From assembly GCF_018129985.1 (NCBI RefSeq), contig NZ_JAFCKT010000006.1:62001-126000 (forward strand): a DNA stretch of 64,000 bases, written 5' to 3'. The notes under the pieces are model-generated. The model was not told the origin of the DNA, did not search any database, and worked only from the letters and a program-made list of their open reading frames with translations. How positions within the stretch are numbered: position 1 is the stretch's first letter; each line of letters starts with the position of its first letter. Of this stretch, positions 43,972-53,347 are shown one piece after another. This DNA is from Bradyrhizobium sp. SZCCT0148 (GTDB lineage Bacteria > Pseudomonadota > Alphaproteobacteria > Rhizobiales > Xanthobacteraceae). The translations under genes and the position numbers were made by a program.

Positions 43972-46335
43972 CTACACCGCCATCTTCCGATGCAGCACCG
44001 GGGCGCCGGTGGTGAGGCTTTCGGCCGCATCGATGATCGCATTGGCATCGATGCCGTAGTGCCGATAAAGGTCGGCGATGCTGCCGGTCTGGCCGAATTG
44101 CTCGACGCCGAGCGCTTCGACGCGATGGCCGCGGACGCTGCCGAGCCAGCCGAGCGCCGCCGGATGGCCGTCGATCACGGTCACGATGCCGCAGTCGCGC
44201 GGCAGGGGCGCCAGCAGTTTCTCGATGTGGCTGAGGTGCTGCACGCCGCGGCGGTCGCGTCGCAATTTCCGTGCGGCGGTCCAGCCCGCGTGGAGCCGGT
44301 CGGCCGAGGTGATCGCGAGCAGGCCGATGTCGCGTCGGCTCTCGCCAATGAAGCCGGTCGCCTCGATCGCTTCCGGTGCGACGGCGCCGGTATAGGCTAT
44401 CACGAGTTCGGCATTCGGGCCCGGCTTGCGCAGCCAGTAGGCGCCGTCGGTGATGCCCTGCGCAAGCTCCGGGGTCATGATCCGCTGGGCCTGATCGATG
44501 CTGCGCGTCGAGAGCCGCAAATAGACCGAACCGCCCTCGCCCGGATCGCGCTGCATGTGATTGAAGCCCCAGCCCATGATCACGGCGAGTTCGTCGACGA
44601 AGGCCGGCTCGAACGAGGCGAGCCCGTCCTGCGCCATGCCGATCAGCGGCGTCGCAATCGACTGGTGCGCGCCGCCCTCGGGCGCCAGCGTGATGCCCGA
44701 CGGCGTTGCCGCCACCATGAAGCGCGCATCCTGGTAGCAGGCGTAGTTCAGCGCATCGAGGCCGCGCTCGATGAAGGGATCGTAGAGCGTGCCGACCGGC
44801 AGCAGCCGCTCGCCGTTGATCTGGTGCGACAGGCCGAGCGCCGACAGCATGATGAACAGGTTCATCTCGGCGATGCCGAGCTCGAGATGCTGGCCCTTGG
44901 GCGAGAAATCCCAGTTGAATGTGGACGGAATTTTCTCGCTACGGAATAAGTCCGCTTTCTCGGCGCGCGCGAACAGGCCGCGCCGGTTCACCCACGGACC
45001 GAGATTGGTCGAGACGGTGACGTCGGGCGACGTCGTGACGATGCGGCTGGCAAGTTCGCTGTCGCCGCGCGCGATCTCGTTCAGCACGAGGCCGAAGCCC
45101 TGCTGGGTCGACATCTGCGGTGATGGCTTGAACGCGAGCTGCTGGGGCACCTCGACGACGGGCGCGGTCAGGCGGCGGCCGTCCCGGTTGAACGGCACGC
45201 GCGCGAGAAACGCATCGAGCTCGGCGGCCGATTGCGCAAGCCCCTCGTACTTGTCCCATTCGTGGCCGGGCCGGATGTTCTGGCTCTCGCTGTATTTCTC
45301 CATCTGCGCGACCGTCATCAGGCCGGCATGATTGTCCTTGTGGCCCTGAAACGGCAGGCCGACACCCTTGATGGTGTAGGCGATGAAGCAAACCGGGCGA
45401 TCGTGATCGATGGATTCGAACGCCTCCAGCATGCTTGCCATGTCGTGGCCGCCGAGATTCGACATCAGCGCCAGCAATTCCTCGTCGCTGCGCTTGTCGA
45501 TCAGCTTGGTGATCGGGCCCTGATCGCCGATCTCGTCATGCAGGTATTTGCGGAAGGCGGCACCGCCCTGGAAGCACAGCGCGGCGTAGAGCGCGTTCGG
45601 ACAATTGTCGATCCAGCGCTTCAGCGCCTCGCCGCCGGGCTCCGCGAACGCTTCGCGCATCAGGCGGCCGTATTTCACGATCACCACGTCCCAGCCGAAA
45701 TTGCGGAACATGGTCTCGAATTTTTCCCAGAGCCCTTCGCGCACGACGGCGTCGAGCGACTGGCGGTTGTAGTCGACCACCCACCAGGTGTTCCTCAGGC
45801 CATGCTTCCAGCCCTCGGCGAGCGCCTCCCAGATGTTGCCCTCGTCCATCTCGGCGTCGCCGACGAGTGCGATCATCCGCCCTTCGCGGCGATCCTTCGC
45901 CCAGCCATGCGCCTTGACGTAGTCCTGCACCAGCGAGGCGAACAGCGTCTGCGCGACGCCGAGGCCGACCGAGCCGGTGGAGAAATCGACGTCGTCGACG
46001 TCCTTGGTGCGCGAGGGATAGGACTGCGCGCCCTTGAAGTTGCGGAAGTTCTCCAGCTTCTCGCGGCTCTGCCGGCCGAACAGATACTGGATGGCGTGGA
46101 ACACCGGGCTCGCATGCGGCTTCACCGCGACGCGATCCTCCGGGCGCAGCACATGGAAGTAAAGCGCCGACATGATGGTCGCGAGCGAGGCGGAAGAGGC
46201 CTGGTGGCCGCCGACCTTGAGGCCGTCGGCATTAGGGCGAATGTGGTTGGCGTGGTGGATGGTCCAGGACGACAGCCACAGCGCCTTGCGGCTGAGGGCG
46301 GTCAATGTGTCGAGGCGGGCGGTATCGACGGGCAT
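43972..46335 (-). CDS. Homodimeric 2-oxoacid dehydrogenase E1 (AceE/MdeB-like) or transketolase-like TPP enzyme
   Basis: A 787-residue TPP enzyme. GGHQASSASLATIMSALYFHVL corresponds to the AceE substrate/TPP region; the cofactor motif is ALVGDAEMDEGNIWEALAEGWKHGLRNTWWVVDYNRQSLD; the second half has LELGIAEMNLFIMLSALGLSH. This is the single-chain (alpha plus beta) E1 design. It is shorter than AceE (about 890) and close to MdeB, the 2-oxobutyrate dehydrogenase E1 of Pseudomonas putida, whose gene lies by an Lrp-type regulator just as here. No E2 or E3 gene is adjacent. ATG 46335 is preceded by GGGAG at 7 bp. Confidence 0.8.
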   Translation of the reverse strand: MPVDTARLDTLTALSRKALWLSSWTIHHANHIRPNADGLKVGGHQASSASLATIMSALYFHVLRPEDRVAVKPHASPVFHAIQYLFGRQSREKLENFRNFKGAQSYPSRTKDVDDVDFSTGSVGLGVAQTLFASLVQDYVKAHGWAKDRREGRMIALVGDAEMDEGNIWEALAEGWKHGLRNTWWVVDYNRQSLDAVVREGLWEKFETMFRNFGWDVVIVKYGRLMREAFAEPGGEALKRWIDNCPNALYAALCFQGGAAFRKYLHDEIGDQGPITKLIDKRSDEELLALMSNLGGHDMASMLEAFESIDHDRPVCFIAYTIKGVGLPFQGHKDNHAGLMTVAQMEKYSESQNIRPGHEWDKYEGLAQSAAELDAFLARVPFNRDGRRLTAPVVEVPQQLAFKPSPQMSTQQGFGLVLNEIARGDSELASRIVTTSPDVTVSTNLGPWVNRRGLFARAEKADLFRSEKIPSTFNWDFSPKGQHLELGIAEMNLFIMLSALGLSHQINGERLLPVGTLYDPFIERGLDALNYACYQDARFMVAATPSGITLAPEGGAHQSIATPLIGMAQDGLASFEPAFVDELAVIMGWGFNHMQRDPGEGGSVYLRLSTRSIDQAQRIMTPELAQGITDGAYWLRKPGPNAELVIAYTGAVAPEAIEATGFIGESRRDIGLLAITSADRLHAGWTAARKLRRDRRGVQHLSHIEKLLAPLPRDCGIVTVIDGHPAALGWLGSVRGHRVEALGVEQFGQTGSIADLYRHYGIDANAIIDAAESLTTGAPVLHRKMAV

Positions 46336-46418
46336 GGCAATGCTCCCGGAAATCAGGTGGGACGATGATACGCCTGAGGGAAGCGCCAAACTTCTCAATT
46401 TTTTGCGCCATACCTGAC

Positions 46419-46432
46419 AATATTGGGATATT
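46419..46432. promoter_or_regulatory. AT-rich palindrome in the E1/Lrp divergent region
   Basis: AATAT-TGGG-ATATT is a perfect inverted repeat in an AT-rich patch, 20 bp before the Lrp-type regulator gene and 84 bp before the E1 gene. It is a plausible binding half for the Lrp/AsnC protein encoded alongside. Confidence 0.45.
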
Positions 46433-46451
46433 TTACCAACGGATTGCTTCA

Positions 46452-46931
46452 ATGACAGGTTTCATCCCAATGCCAGAGCTCGATGCCATCGACCGCAAGA
46501 TTCTCGGCTACCTCCAGACCGACAGCCGCATGACCATGCAGGAACTCGCCGAGAAGGTCGGTCTGTCCGTCTCGCCCTGCCACCGCCGGGTCAAGCTGCT
46601 GGAGGAGCGCGGCGTGATCTCGCGCTACATCGCGACCGTGGACCAGAAGGCGCTGGGCCTGCATGTCAGCGTGTTCATCTCGATCAAGCTGGCACGGCAG
46701 AAGGAGGAGGATCTCAACCGCTTCGCACGCGCGATCTCGAAATGGGACGAGGTGCTGGAATGCTATCTGATGACCGGCAACCGCGATTACCTGCTCCGCG
46801 TCGTCGCGGCCGACCTCGCCTCCTACGAGACGTTCCTCAAGACCAAGCTGACCCGGCTCGACGGCATCGCCTCGATTGAGTCGAGCTTCGCGCTGAGCCA
46901 GGTGAAGTACTCGATCGCGCTGCCGGTGTAG
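46452..46931 (+). CDS. Lrp/AsnC family transcriptional regulator
   Basis: A 159-residue regulator. The N-terminal helix-turn-helix is LDAIDRKILGYLQTDSRMTMQELAEKVGLSVSPCHRRVKLLEERGVI; the C-terminal RAM domain includes VLECYLMTGNRDYLLRVVAADLASYETFLKTKL. Such proteins sense amino acids. Placed divergently from the 2-oxoacid dehydrogenase E1 gene, it probably activates that gene in response to an amino acid (methionine or a branched-chain amino acid would fit). ATG 46470 is an alternative start. Confidence 0.92.
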   Translation: MTGFIPMPELDAIDRKILGYLQTDSRMTMQELAEKVGLSVSPCHRRVKLLEERGVISRYIATVDQKALGLHVSVFISIKLARQKEEDLNRFARAISKWDEVLECYLMTGNRDYLLRVVAADLASYETFLKTKLTRLDGIASIESSFALSQVKYSIALPV

Positions 46932-46935
46932 GAGG

Positions 46936-48015
46936 TCACCGCCACGGCTGCACGATGATCTTTGTATGGTCCTCGGGATTGGCGAGATCGGCGAAGGCCT
47001 TTGCGACGCCGTCGATGCCGACTTCGGCCGTGACCATCGCCGCCGCATCCACCTGCCCTTCCGCGATCAGGCGCAGCGAGCCTGCGAATTCGTCCGGCGT
47101 ATAGCCGAGCACGTATTGGACGTTGAGCTCCTTCATGATGCCGAGCATGGGTTCGCTCTTGTCGCTCTCCATGCAGACGCCGACCACCACGATTTTGGCA
47201 TCGCGCGGCGCGCCCTCGAACACCTGCTGCAGCAGGCCGGGCACGCCGACGCATTCAAAGATGATCGCGGGCTTCAGCGCCGGCAGCATGGCCTGGAACG
47301 GCGGCCGCGCAGCCTTCTCCGCATCCGACATCTGTGCGTGCTCGGCCCAGGTCGCATAGGGCTGCGACTCCCTGGGATCGACGACGATATCGGCGCCGAG
47401 CTTTGCGGCAAGCGCGCGCCGCGCCGGCGAATAGTCGGCGGCAACGATCGGATGGAGACCCTTGATCCGAAGCGCGGCGATCACTGCGAGTCCGACCGGC
47501 CCGCAGCCGATCACGAGCGGCACCTCGCCGCCCCGGATGTTGGCCTTTGCCACGGCGTGAACGCCGACCGCGAGCGGCTCGGTCAATGCGGCATGTTCCG
47601 GCGCAAGTCCGTTGGGCACTTCGAGCAGCAGCGGCTCGCTCAAGATCATCTGCTCCGCATAGCCGCCGACGAAATCGTTGGAATAGCCGATCCCCTTGAC
47701 ACCCTCCGGCGTCAGCAAAGCCGGCAGCGAGCAGACATGCGTCCCAGGCTTGAGCCTGCGATCGGTGCCCGGACCGTAGTCGACGATCTCGCAGCAGAAT
47801 TCGTGGCCGAACACGACGTCGCGCGACAGGTCCATCGGCGTGCGGCCGGTCTTCCTGGCCATCTCCACCATCCGCGGCGCATGCTGGCGCGCATGCAGGT
47901 CGGAGCCGCAGATGCCACAAGCGAGCGTCTTGACCAAAACCTGGCCCGGACCCGGCTTCGGCTCGGCCATCCGGTCGACGACAATCTCACCGTTCCTGAA
48001 AATCGCAGCGCGCAT
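46936..48015 (-). CDS. Zinc-dependent alcohol dehydrogenase family protein
   Basis: A 359-residue medium-chain dehydrogenase. The catalytic zinc ligands are in LACGICGSDLHA and VFGHEFCCEIV; the NAD(P) motif is PLVIGCGPVGLAVIAALRIKG. The four-cysteine structural zinc loop is not evident: the region after GTHVCSLPALL lacks the usual spacing. GGAGG stands 7 bp before ATG 48015. Its stop is 5 bp from the stop of the convergent Lrp-type gene. Substrate unknown. Confidence 0.9.
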   Translation of the reverse strand: MRAAIFRNGEIVVDRMAEPKPGPGQVLVKTLACGICGSDLHARQHAPRMVEMARKTGRTPMDLSRDVVFGHEFCCEIVDYGPGTDRRLKPGTHVCSLPALLTPEGVKGIGYSNDFVGGYAEQMILSEPLLLEVPNGLAPEHAALTEPLAVGVHAVAKANIRGGEVPLVIGCGPVGLAVIAALRIKGLHPIVAADYSPARRALAAKLGADIVVDPRESQPYATWAEHAQMSDAEKAARPPFQAMLPALKPAIIFECVGVPGLLQQVFEGAPRDAKIVVVGVCMESDKSEPMLGIMKELNVQYVLGYTPDEFAGSLRLIAEGQVDAAAMVTAEVGIDGVAKAFADLANPEDHTKIIVQPWR

Positions 48016-48075
48016 CCGGCTCCTCCCGTAGTCTTGAAGCCGTTGATAGCACGTCACAGGACGCGCGAACTTGCG

Positions 48076-49017
48076 TCAGGGGTTCGGGGAACGCTCTTCC
48101 AGCACCAGCAACTGGGCGCGGCGGATGCGCTCGCGATGGGCGATGTAGAGACCGCTGGCGACGATGAAGGCCGCGCCGACGACCGTCCAGACGTCGGGGA
48201 CCTCACCGAAGATGAAGTAACCCAAAATGCTGACCCAGAGCAGCTGCGTGTAGGAGAACGGTGCCAGCACCGAGGCATCGCCATAGCGATAGGCCAGCAC
48301 GATGATCCACTGCCCGACGGTCGAGGCCACGCCGATGACGATGCCGAGACCGATCGCAGTCCAGGTCGGCGTGACCCAGACGAACGGCACCATCACGGAC
48401 AGGATCGCAACGCCCGTCAGCGCGGAATACGCCATGGTGGTGAGCACGGCCTCGCGACCGCTCATCATGCGTGTCAGGATCAGCGCGGCGGCCCAGCAGA
48501 ACGCCGAGATGATCGGGAAGAACGCGGCGGCGTGGAACGCGCTGGTGCCCGGCCGCAGGATGATCAGCACGCCGGTCAGCCCGATCCCGGTCGCGATCCA
48601 GCGCCGCAGGCCGACCTTCTCGCTGAGGAAGACGATCGACAGCGCCGTGACGAACAGCGGCGACACGAAGCCGGTGGCGGATGCTTCCGCAATCGGCAGG
48701 AAACTCAGGCCGGTGATGAAGAACAGCGAGGAGCCGAGCAGCGCAGCGCCACGCATCAGCTGCAGGCCGAGCCGCTCGGTGCGCATCGCATGGAGCGGCG
48801 AGCCCGGCAGCATCACCGGCGTGAACATCAGCGCGAAGGTGACGAAGCGGATCCAGGTGATCTCGATCGACGGCAGGCTGGTCGAGAGATATTTCGCGGT
48901 GGTGTCGGAGCAGCCGAGGAAGATCGTCGACAGCAGCACCAGCGCAATGCCCTTGAAAGGATGATCGACGCGCGCAGGCGCACGGCGAGCCTTCTGCTTC
49001 TTCTCCGGCACGGGCAT
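48076..49017 (-). CDS. DMT superfamily transporter (EamA domains)
   Basis: A membrane protein of 313 residues from ATG 49017, with about ten membrane segments in two EamA halves (GIALVLLSTIFLGCSDTTAKYL and FFPIISAFCWAAALILTRMMSG). Family members export or import amino acids, nucleosides and other small metabolites; the substrate is not predictable. The frame stays open to a GTG at 49158, giving 360 residues, but the added part is proline-rich and unlike the family. Confidence 0.85.
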   Translation of the reverse strand: MPVPEKKQKARRAPARVDHPFKGIALVLLSTIFLGCSDTTAKYLSTSLPSIEITWIRFVTFALMFTPVMLPGSPLHAMRTERLGLQLMRGAALLGSSLFFITGLSFLPIAEASATGFVSPLFVTALSIVFLSEKVGLRRWIATGIGLTGVLIILRPGTSAFHAAAFFPIISAFCWAAALILTRMMSGREAVLTTMAYSALTGVAILSVMVPFVWVTPTWTAIGLGIVIGVASTVGQWIIVLAYRYGDASVLAPFSYTQLLWVSILGYFIFGEVPDVWTVVGAAFIVASGLYIAHRERIRRAQLLVLEERSPNP

Positions 49018-49205
49018 GGGAATACGGTCGAGCCTAGCGGCTGCGGCGGGCGGCGGTGTCACGGCTGGAACCCGGGGGAAATGCGAATCGATAACGGTTG
49101 TAAAAAACGACAAATGCGCCGCGTTCACAACTTCCGAAAACAGGATGCCGATATGCACTGACGTCCGCGCGCCTCAATGCTCCGTTAACAATCGGCGTTT
49201 GTGCA

Positions 49206-50045
49206 CTACAGCATGGGCAGGCTGCGCGGCTTCGGACCGCGCGGAAACGCCGCATCGAGCGCCGAAATCTCGTCTTTCGTCAGCACGAGATCACCGGCCG
49301 CCGCATTCTCGCCGGCATGTTCGGCGGACGAGGCCTTTGGAATCGCGAACACCGTAGCCGCACGAGTGAGGAAGCTCAGCGCGACCTGACGCGGTGTCGC
49401 GCGCCGCGTCTCGGCAATGCGCGCCAGTACGGCGCCGTCCTTGCTGCTGCTCGCGGGAAAATCATCATGGCCGAACGGTGAATATGCCACGACAGCGACA
49501 CCATGCCGTTCACACCAGGGGATCACTGCATGCTCGATCGCACGTTCCCTCAGATGATAGAGCACCTGATTGCAAGCGATGCGGCCTTCGCCGGAGACCT
49601 CGAGAATTTCGTCGAGATCATCGGCATCGAAATTGGAGACGCCCCAGGATTTGATCTTGCCTGATTTCACCAGATCCTCGAACGCGGCGACGGTGTCTTC
49701 CAGCGGATAGGAGCCGCGCCAATGCAGCAGATAGCAATCGAGATGATCCGTCTTCAGCCGCTTGAGCGACCGCTCGCAGGCGGTGATGGTTCCGCGGCGC
49801 GAGGCGTTGCTCGGCAGCACCTTGGAGACCAGGAACACCTCGTCGCGCCGCCCTGCAATCGCGTCCGCAATGACGAGCTCTGCGTCGCCATACATCTCGG
49901 CGGTGTCGATATGGGTCATGCCGAGATCGAGCCCGCGTTGAAGCGCGGCAATCGCGCGCTTGCGATCGCCCTGGTCGAGATACCAGGTGCCCTGCCCGAT
50001 GACGGAGACGTTGGCGTTGGTCTTGCCGAAGAGTTTTGTGTTCAT
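49206..50045 (-). CDS. Aldo/keto reductase family oxidoreductase
   Basis: A 279-residue NADPH-dependent reductase with a TIM-barrel pattern. The catalytic tetrad is visible: Asp and Tyr in HIDTAEMYG, Lys in FLVSKVLPSN, His in YLLHWRGSYP. WGVSNFDADDL and the C-terminal VFAIPKASS cofactor motif complete it. It reduces carbonyls, but the substrate is unknown. Upstream is a decayed lactonase gene on the same strand. Confidence 0.92.
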   Translation of the reverse strand: MNTKLFGKTNANVSVIGQGTWYLDQGDRKRAIAALQRGLDLGMTHIDTAEMYGDAELVIADAIAGRRDEVFLVSKVLPSNASRRGTITACERSLKRLKTDHLDCYLLHWRGSYPLEDTVAAFEDLVKSGKIKSWGVSNFDADDLDEILEVSGEGRIACNQVLYHLRERAIEHAVIPWCERHGVAVVAYSPFGHDDFPASSSKDGAVLARIAETRRATPRQVALSFLTRAATVFAIPKASSAEHAGENAAAGDLVLTKDEISALDAAFPRGPKPRSLPML

Positions 50046-50091
50046 GTTCGTCTCCGCTATCGCTGGTCCGCTCAGGCAACCGCCACAAAGC

Positions 50092-50288
50092 TCAGGAGTT
50101 CAATCCGCCGATATCAGCGACCAGCACGCTGCCGGTCGACGACTCCGTGATGTAGAAACGATCCCGCCTTGCACCATGCTGATCCCTTTGGACCATGCCG
50201 TCCCTACCCTCTTGCGGCAAAATCTTTCGGGCATGGCGAAGAAGATGCTCGTCTCGATCAGGCGCGGCGGCGTTTCCAGGTACATCAT
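50092..50288 (-). pseudogene. Internally deleted SMP-30/gluconolactonase-family gene
   Basis: The start, on the minus strand from 50288, reads MMYLETPPRLIETSIFFAMP followed by ERFCRKRVGTAWS, which is how many bacterial SMP-30 lactonases begin. The end, in another frame, reads ARRDRFYITESSTGSVLVAD and stops at 50092, like the last propeller blade of the same family. About 230 codons of the middle are missing and the two ends are out of frame. It therefore looks like a lactonase gene collapsed by a large internal deletion, just upstream of the aldo/keto reductase. Confidence 0.6.
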
Positions 50289-50390
50289 TGTTGTTGTGCG
50301 TGCTGAGGGGGAGCCGCGGCATCATAGGTCACAATCGACGTCGCGTCGATTGGGGCGGAGGGCATGGCGGCGCCCCCGGCGGTTTCGTAT

Positions 50391-50509
50391 CGCGAACGCG
50401 CTGCAGCGTGAAACGCTGCTACGCAGACCCAGAAGGCCATACACTGTTAGCTGGATGGGCCCCGGCTCTGCAGCGCATCACTCGGTGCTGCGCAAGCGTC
50501 CGGGGCACA
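50391..50509. repeat. Intergenic palindromic repeat, family A
   Basis: Two units: GCGAACGCGCTGCAGCGTG with ACGCTGCTACGCAGACCC, then GGGCCCCGGCTCTGCAGCGC with GGTGCTGCGCAAGCGTCCGG. The stretch from 50289 to 50640 holds only this and the family B copy next to it; no gene is seen. Confidence 0.65.
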
Positions 50510-50540
50510 AGAGCGGAGTTCTTGGCATACAGCTGCATCC

Positions 50541-50628
50541 ACGCCGTGATTGCGAGCGTAGCGACGCAACCCGGAATGCCTCTGCGGAAACAGTCCGGAA
50601 TGCTCCGCTGCGCCCGCGATGACGATGG
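50541..50628. repeat. Intergenic palindromic repeat, family B, worn copy
   Basis: CGCCGTGATTGCGAGCGTAG..CGACGCAACCCGGAATG is faced by CGGAATGCTCCGCTGCGCC..GCGATGACGATGG. It keeps the outline of the 20696 and 42116 copies with many changes. It lies directly past the stop of the nitrate reductase gene. Confidence 0.5.
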
Positions 50629-50640
50629 AAGGAACCTGCC

Positions 50641-53346
50641 CTACCCTACCGCGCCCGCGAGCTTGACCTGCTTCGCAGGCGCCACCTCGGTCGTCGCAAT
50701 GAGGCGATTCAGCTCCGGGATGCAGGAGCCGCAATTGGTGCCGGCCTTGAGCTTGGCCCCGATTTCGGCAGCCGTACGGGCACCGGCCGCGATGGTCTCG
50801 CAGACGGTGCCGCGGCCCACACCGAAGCAGGCGCAGATGACCGGGCCAGTCGAGGCCGCCCCTTCGCAGGACTTGCCCGACAGCAGCATGCGGCGTTGGT
50901 CATCGGTGACGTGATCGGCGACGAACAGGCCCTTCACCACCTCCCAGTCGCCGGCATCATGCGCGGGACCGACGAACAGGCAGGTCTCGATGCGGTCGCC
51001 TGCGAATGACGCCGCACGATAGACACCACCGCCGATGTCGCGATAGTCGGCGACGTCCTCGCCGGCGACGCTCTCGAGCCAGGCCGGCCAGCGCGACAGG
51101 TCCGCGTTGTCGGCAAAGAGATAACCGAAACCGCCGCTGACCGTAACGCGGGTCGACAACAGGTTCGGCGGCAGATCGAGCTGTCTCCGCGACAGTGCAA
51201 AGCCGCGAAAGACGAATTCGTAAGGAGTGATCGCGGCCGGCGTCGCCTTGGATTCCGGCTGCCCCGAGAACGGATCGGTGAAGGACTGCACCAGCGCGCC
51301 GACGCGGCCGTGCGAAGCATTCATCGCGCTCCAGTGGATCGGCGCGAACAGCGTGCCACGCTGAGTGCCGTCACTGACGACGACCTTCAGGATGCACTGG
51401 CCGTAATCGGTGGTGACGCGGGCATAGCCGTCGTGAACGATGCCGTATTTGCCGGCGTCGTCGGGATGGATCTCGACGAACGGCTCCGGCAGATGCGCGC
51501 CCAGCCGCTGGCTGAGGCCCGTGCGCGTCATGGTGTGCCACTGGTCGCGGATGCGCCCGGTGTTGAGCCGCAGCGGACGTGATGGCCTGGTCTCGCCGCG
51601 CAGCGCGGGCACCTCCGGCGCAATGAAGCGGCCCTTGCCGTCGTTGGTGAAGAAGCCGCCGCTCGCAAAGAAGCGCTCGCCGGGCGACCCGCCTTCACGC
51701 ACCGGCCATTGCACCGGCTTCAAGGCGTCGAAGGCCTCGTCCGACAGCGAGGTCAGCGCACCGATGTCGAAATCGCGGCTGCCGTCGTTCTCGAACGCCG
51801 AGAGCGCGGCATGCTCACGGAAAATCTCGGCTGCCGATTTGTAGTTGAAGCTGTCGCCGAAGCCGAGGCGCTTTGCGGTTTCGCTGAGGATCCACCAATC
51901 CGGCCGCGCCTCGCCCGGCGCCGGCAGGAACGAGCGCTGGCGCGAGATGCGGCGCTCGGAGTTGGTCACGGTGCCCGACTTCTCGCCCCAGGCGAGCGCC
52001 GGAAGCAGCACATGCGGACCTGCCTCGACCGTATCGTTGGAGAGCACGTTCTCGGACACCACGAACAGCTCGAGCTTCTTCAATGCCTCGCGCACGAAGT
52101 CCGCTTCGGGCAGCGACACAGCGGGGTTGGTTCCCATCACCCACAGCGCCTTGACCTCGCCGCGATGGATGGCTTCGAACAGCTGCACCGCCTTCAACCC
52201 TTCATGGGTGGCGATACGCGGCGCCTTCCAGAACCGCCTGACACGATCGATGTCGGGCGGCGTGAAGTTCATGTGCGCGGCGAGCTGGTTGGCGAGACCG
52301 CCGACTTCACGGCCGCCCATCGCATTCGGCTGGCCGGTGAGCGAGAACGGCGAGGCACCAGGCTTGCCGATGCGCCCGGTGGCAAGATGGCAGTTCAGGA
52401 TCGCGTTGACCTTGTCGGTGCCCTGCGCGGACTGGTTGACGCCTTGGGAATACAGCGTGACAACCTTTTCGGTGGTGCGGAACATCTTGAAGAAAGTCGC
52501 AACGTCCTGCTCGGAGAGGCCCGTGGCCAGCGCGGTCGCGCTGACGCTGCCGGCGATGTTGCGCGCGCGGGCCAGCGCTTCGTCGAAGCCGGACGTGTTG
52601 CTTGCGATGTAGGCCTGGTCCAGCGCACTGCTGTCGGCGAGATGGACGAACAGGCCGGAGAACAGCGCAGTGTCGGTGCCGGGCTTGAGGCCAAGGAACA
52701 GGTCGACATCGCCCGCGGTGTCGGTACGGCGCGGGTCGATCACGATCATGCGCGCGCCGCGCTCCCCACGGTTCTTCAGCATGCGCTGGAACAGCACGGG
52801 ATGGCACCAGGCCGCGTTCGAGCCGACGAAAACGAGCAGATCGGCTTGGTCGAGATCCTCGTAGCAGCCTGGGACGGTGTCGGAGCCGAAGGCCCGGCGA
52901 TGGCCGGCGACCGAGGACGACATGCAGAGCCGCGAATTCGTGTCGACGTTCGCCGTGCCGACGAAGCCCTTCATCAGCTTGTTGGCGACGTAATAGTCCT
53001 CGGTCAGGAGCTGGCCGGAGAGATAGAACGCGACCGCGTCGGCGCCGTCGCGGGCCACGATGTGCTGCATGCGATGGGCGACATGATCTAGCGCGTCGCT
53101 CCAGGCGACGCGTTCGAGCACGCCCTTGCAGCGGATCATCGGATAGAGCAGACGGCTTTCGAGCCCGACGGTCTCCCCGAGCGCAGAGCCTTTCGAGCAC
53201 AGCCGGCCGAAATTGGCGGGATGATCGGGATCACCAGCAATCGCGGCACCGCCCTTCCCGTCCGGGGTGGCCAGCACGCCGCAACCGACGCCGCAATAGG
53301 GGCAGGTCGTCCTGGTGGCACGGAGCGCGGGATCGATCGCCGTCAT
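50641..53346 (-). CDS. nasC: Assimilatory nitrate reductase catalytic subunit (NasC/NasA type)
   Basis: A 901-residue molybdopterin enzyme that reduces nitrate to nitrite in the cytoplasm. The N-terminal [4Fe-4S] motif is CPYCGVGCGVL (Cys 15, 18, 22) with a fourth Cys in GRLCSKG. GQLLTEDYYVANKLMKGFVG, SRLCMSSSVAGHRRAFGSDTVPG and GVNQSAQGTDKVNAILNCHLATGRIGKPG are bis-MGD core motifs of the NasA class. A C-terminal BFD-like [2Fe-2S] domain is present (VICACFGVGRGTV, GTNCGSCIPEL). It follows the flavoprotein gene by one base, which should supply electrons. Last gene of the nitrate operon. No signal peptide. Confidence 0.95.
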   Translation of the reverse strand: MTAIDPALRATRTTCPYCGVGCGVLATPDGKGGAAIAGDPDHPANFGRLCSKGSALGETVGLESRLLYPMIRCKGVLERVAWSDALDHVAHRMQHIVARDGADAVAFYLSGQLLTEDYYVANKLMKGFVGTANVDTNSRLCMSSSVAGHRRAFGSDTVPGCYEDLDQADLLVFVGSNAAWCHPVLFQRMLKNRGERGARMIVIDPRRTDTAGDVDLFLGLKPGTDTALFSGLFVHLADSSALDQAYIASNTSGFDEALARARNIAGSVSATALATGLSEQDVATFFKMFRTTEKVVTLYSQGVNQSAQGTDKVNAILNCHLATGRIGKPGASPFSLTGQPNAMGGREVGGLANQLAAHMNFTPPDIDRVRRFWKAPRIATHEGLKAVQLFEAIHRGEVKALWVMGTNPAVSLPEADFVREALKKLELFVVSENVLSNDTVEAGPHVLLPALAWGEKSGTVTNSERRISRQRSFLPAPGEARPDWWILSETAKRLGFGDSFNYKSAAEIFREHAALSAFENDGSRDFDIGALTSLSDEAFDALKPVQWPVREGGSPGERFFASGGFFTNDGKGRFIAPEVPALRGETRPSRPLRLNTGRIRDQWHTMTRTGLSQRLGAHLPEPFVEIHPDDAGKYGIVHDGYARVTTDYGQCILKVVVSDGTQRGTLFAPIHWSAMNASHGRVGALVQSFTDPFSGQPESKATPAAITPYEFVFRGFALSRRQLDLPPNLLSTRVTVSGGFGYLFADNADLSRWPAWLESVAGEDVADYRDIGGGVYRAASFAGDRIETCLFVGPAHDAGDWEVVKGLFVADHVTDDQRRMLLSGKSCEGAASTGPVICACFGVGRGTVCETIAAGARTAAEIGAKLKAGTNCGSCIPELNRLIATTEVAPAKQVKLAGAVG

Positions 53347-53347
53347 A

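Noticed and set aside
46966..49161. A 731-codon plus-strand frame opposite the alcohol dehydrogenase and DMT genes
   Set aside because: Composition is that of an antisense shadow, and both minus-strand genes have full family motifs.
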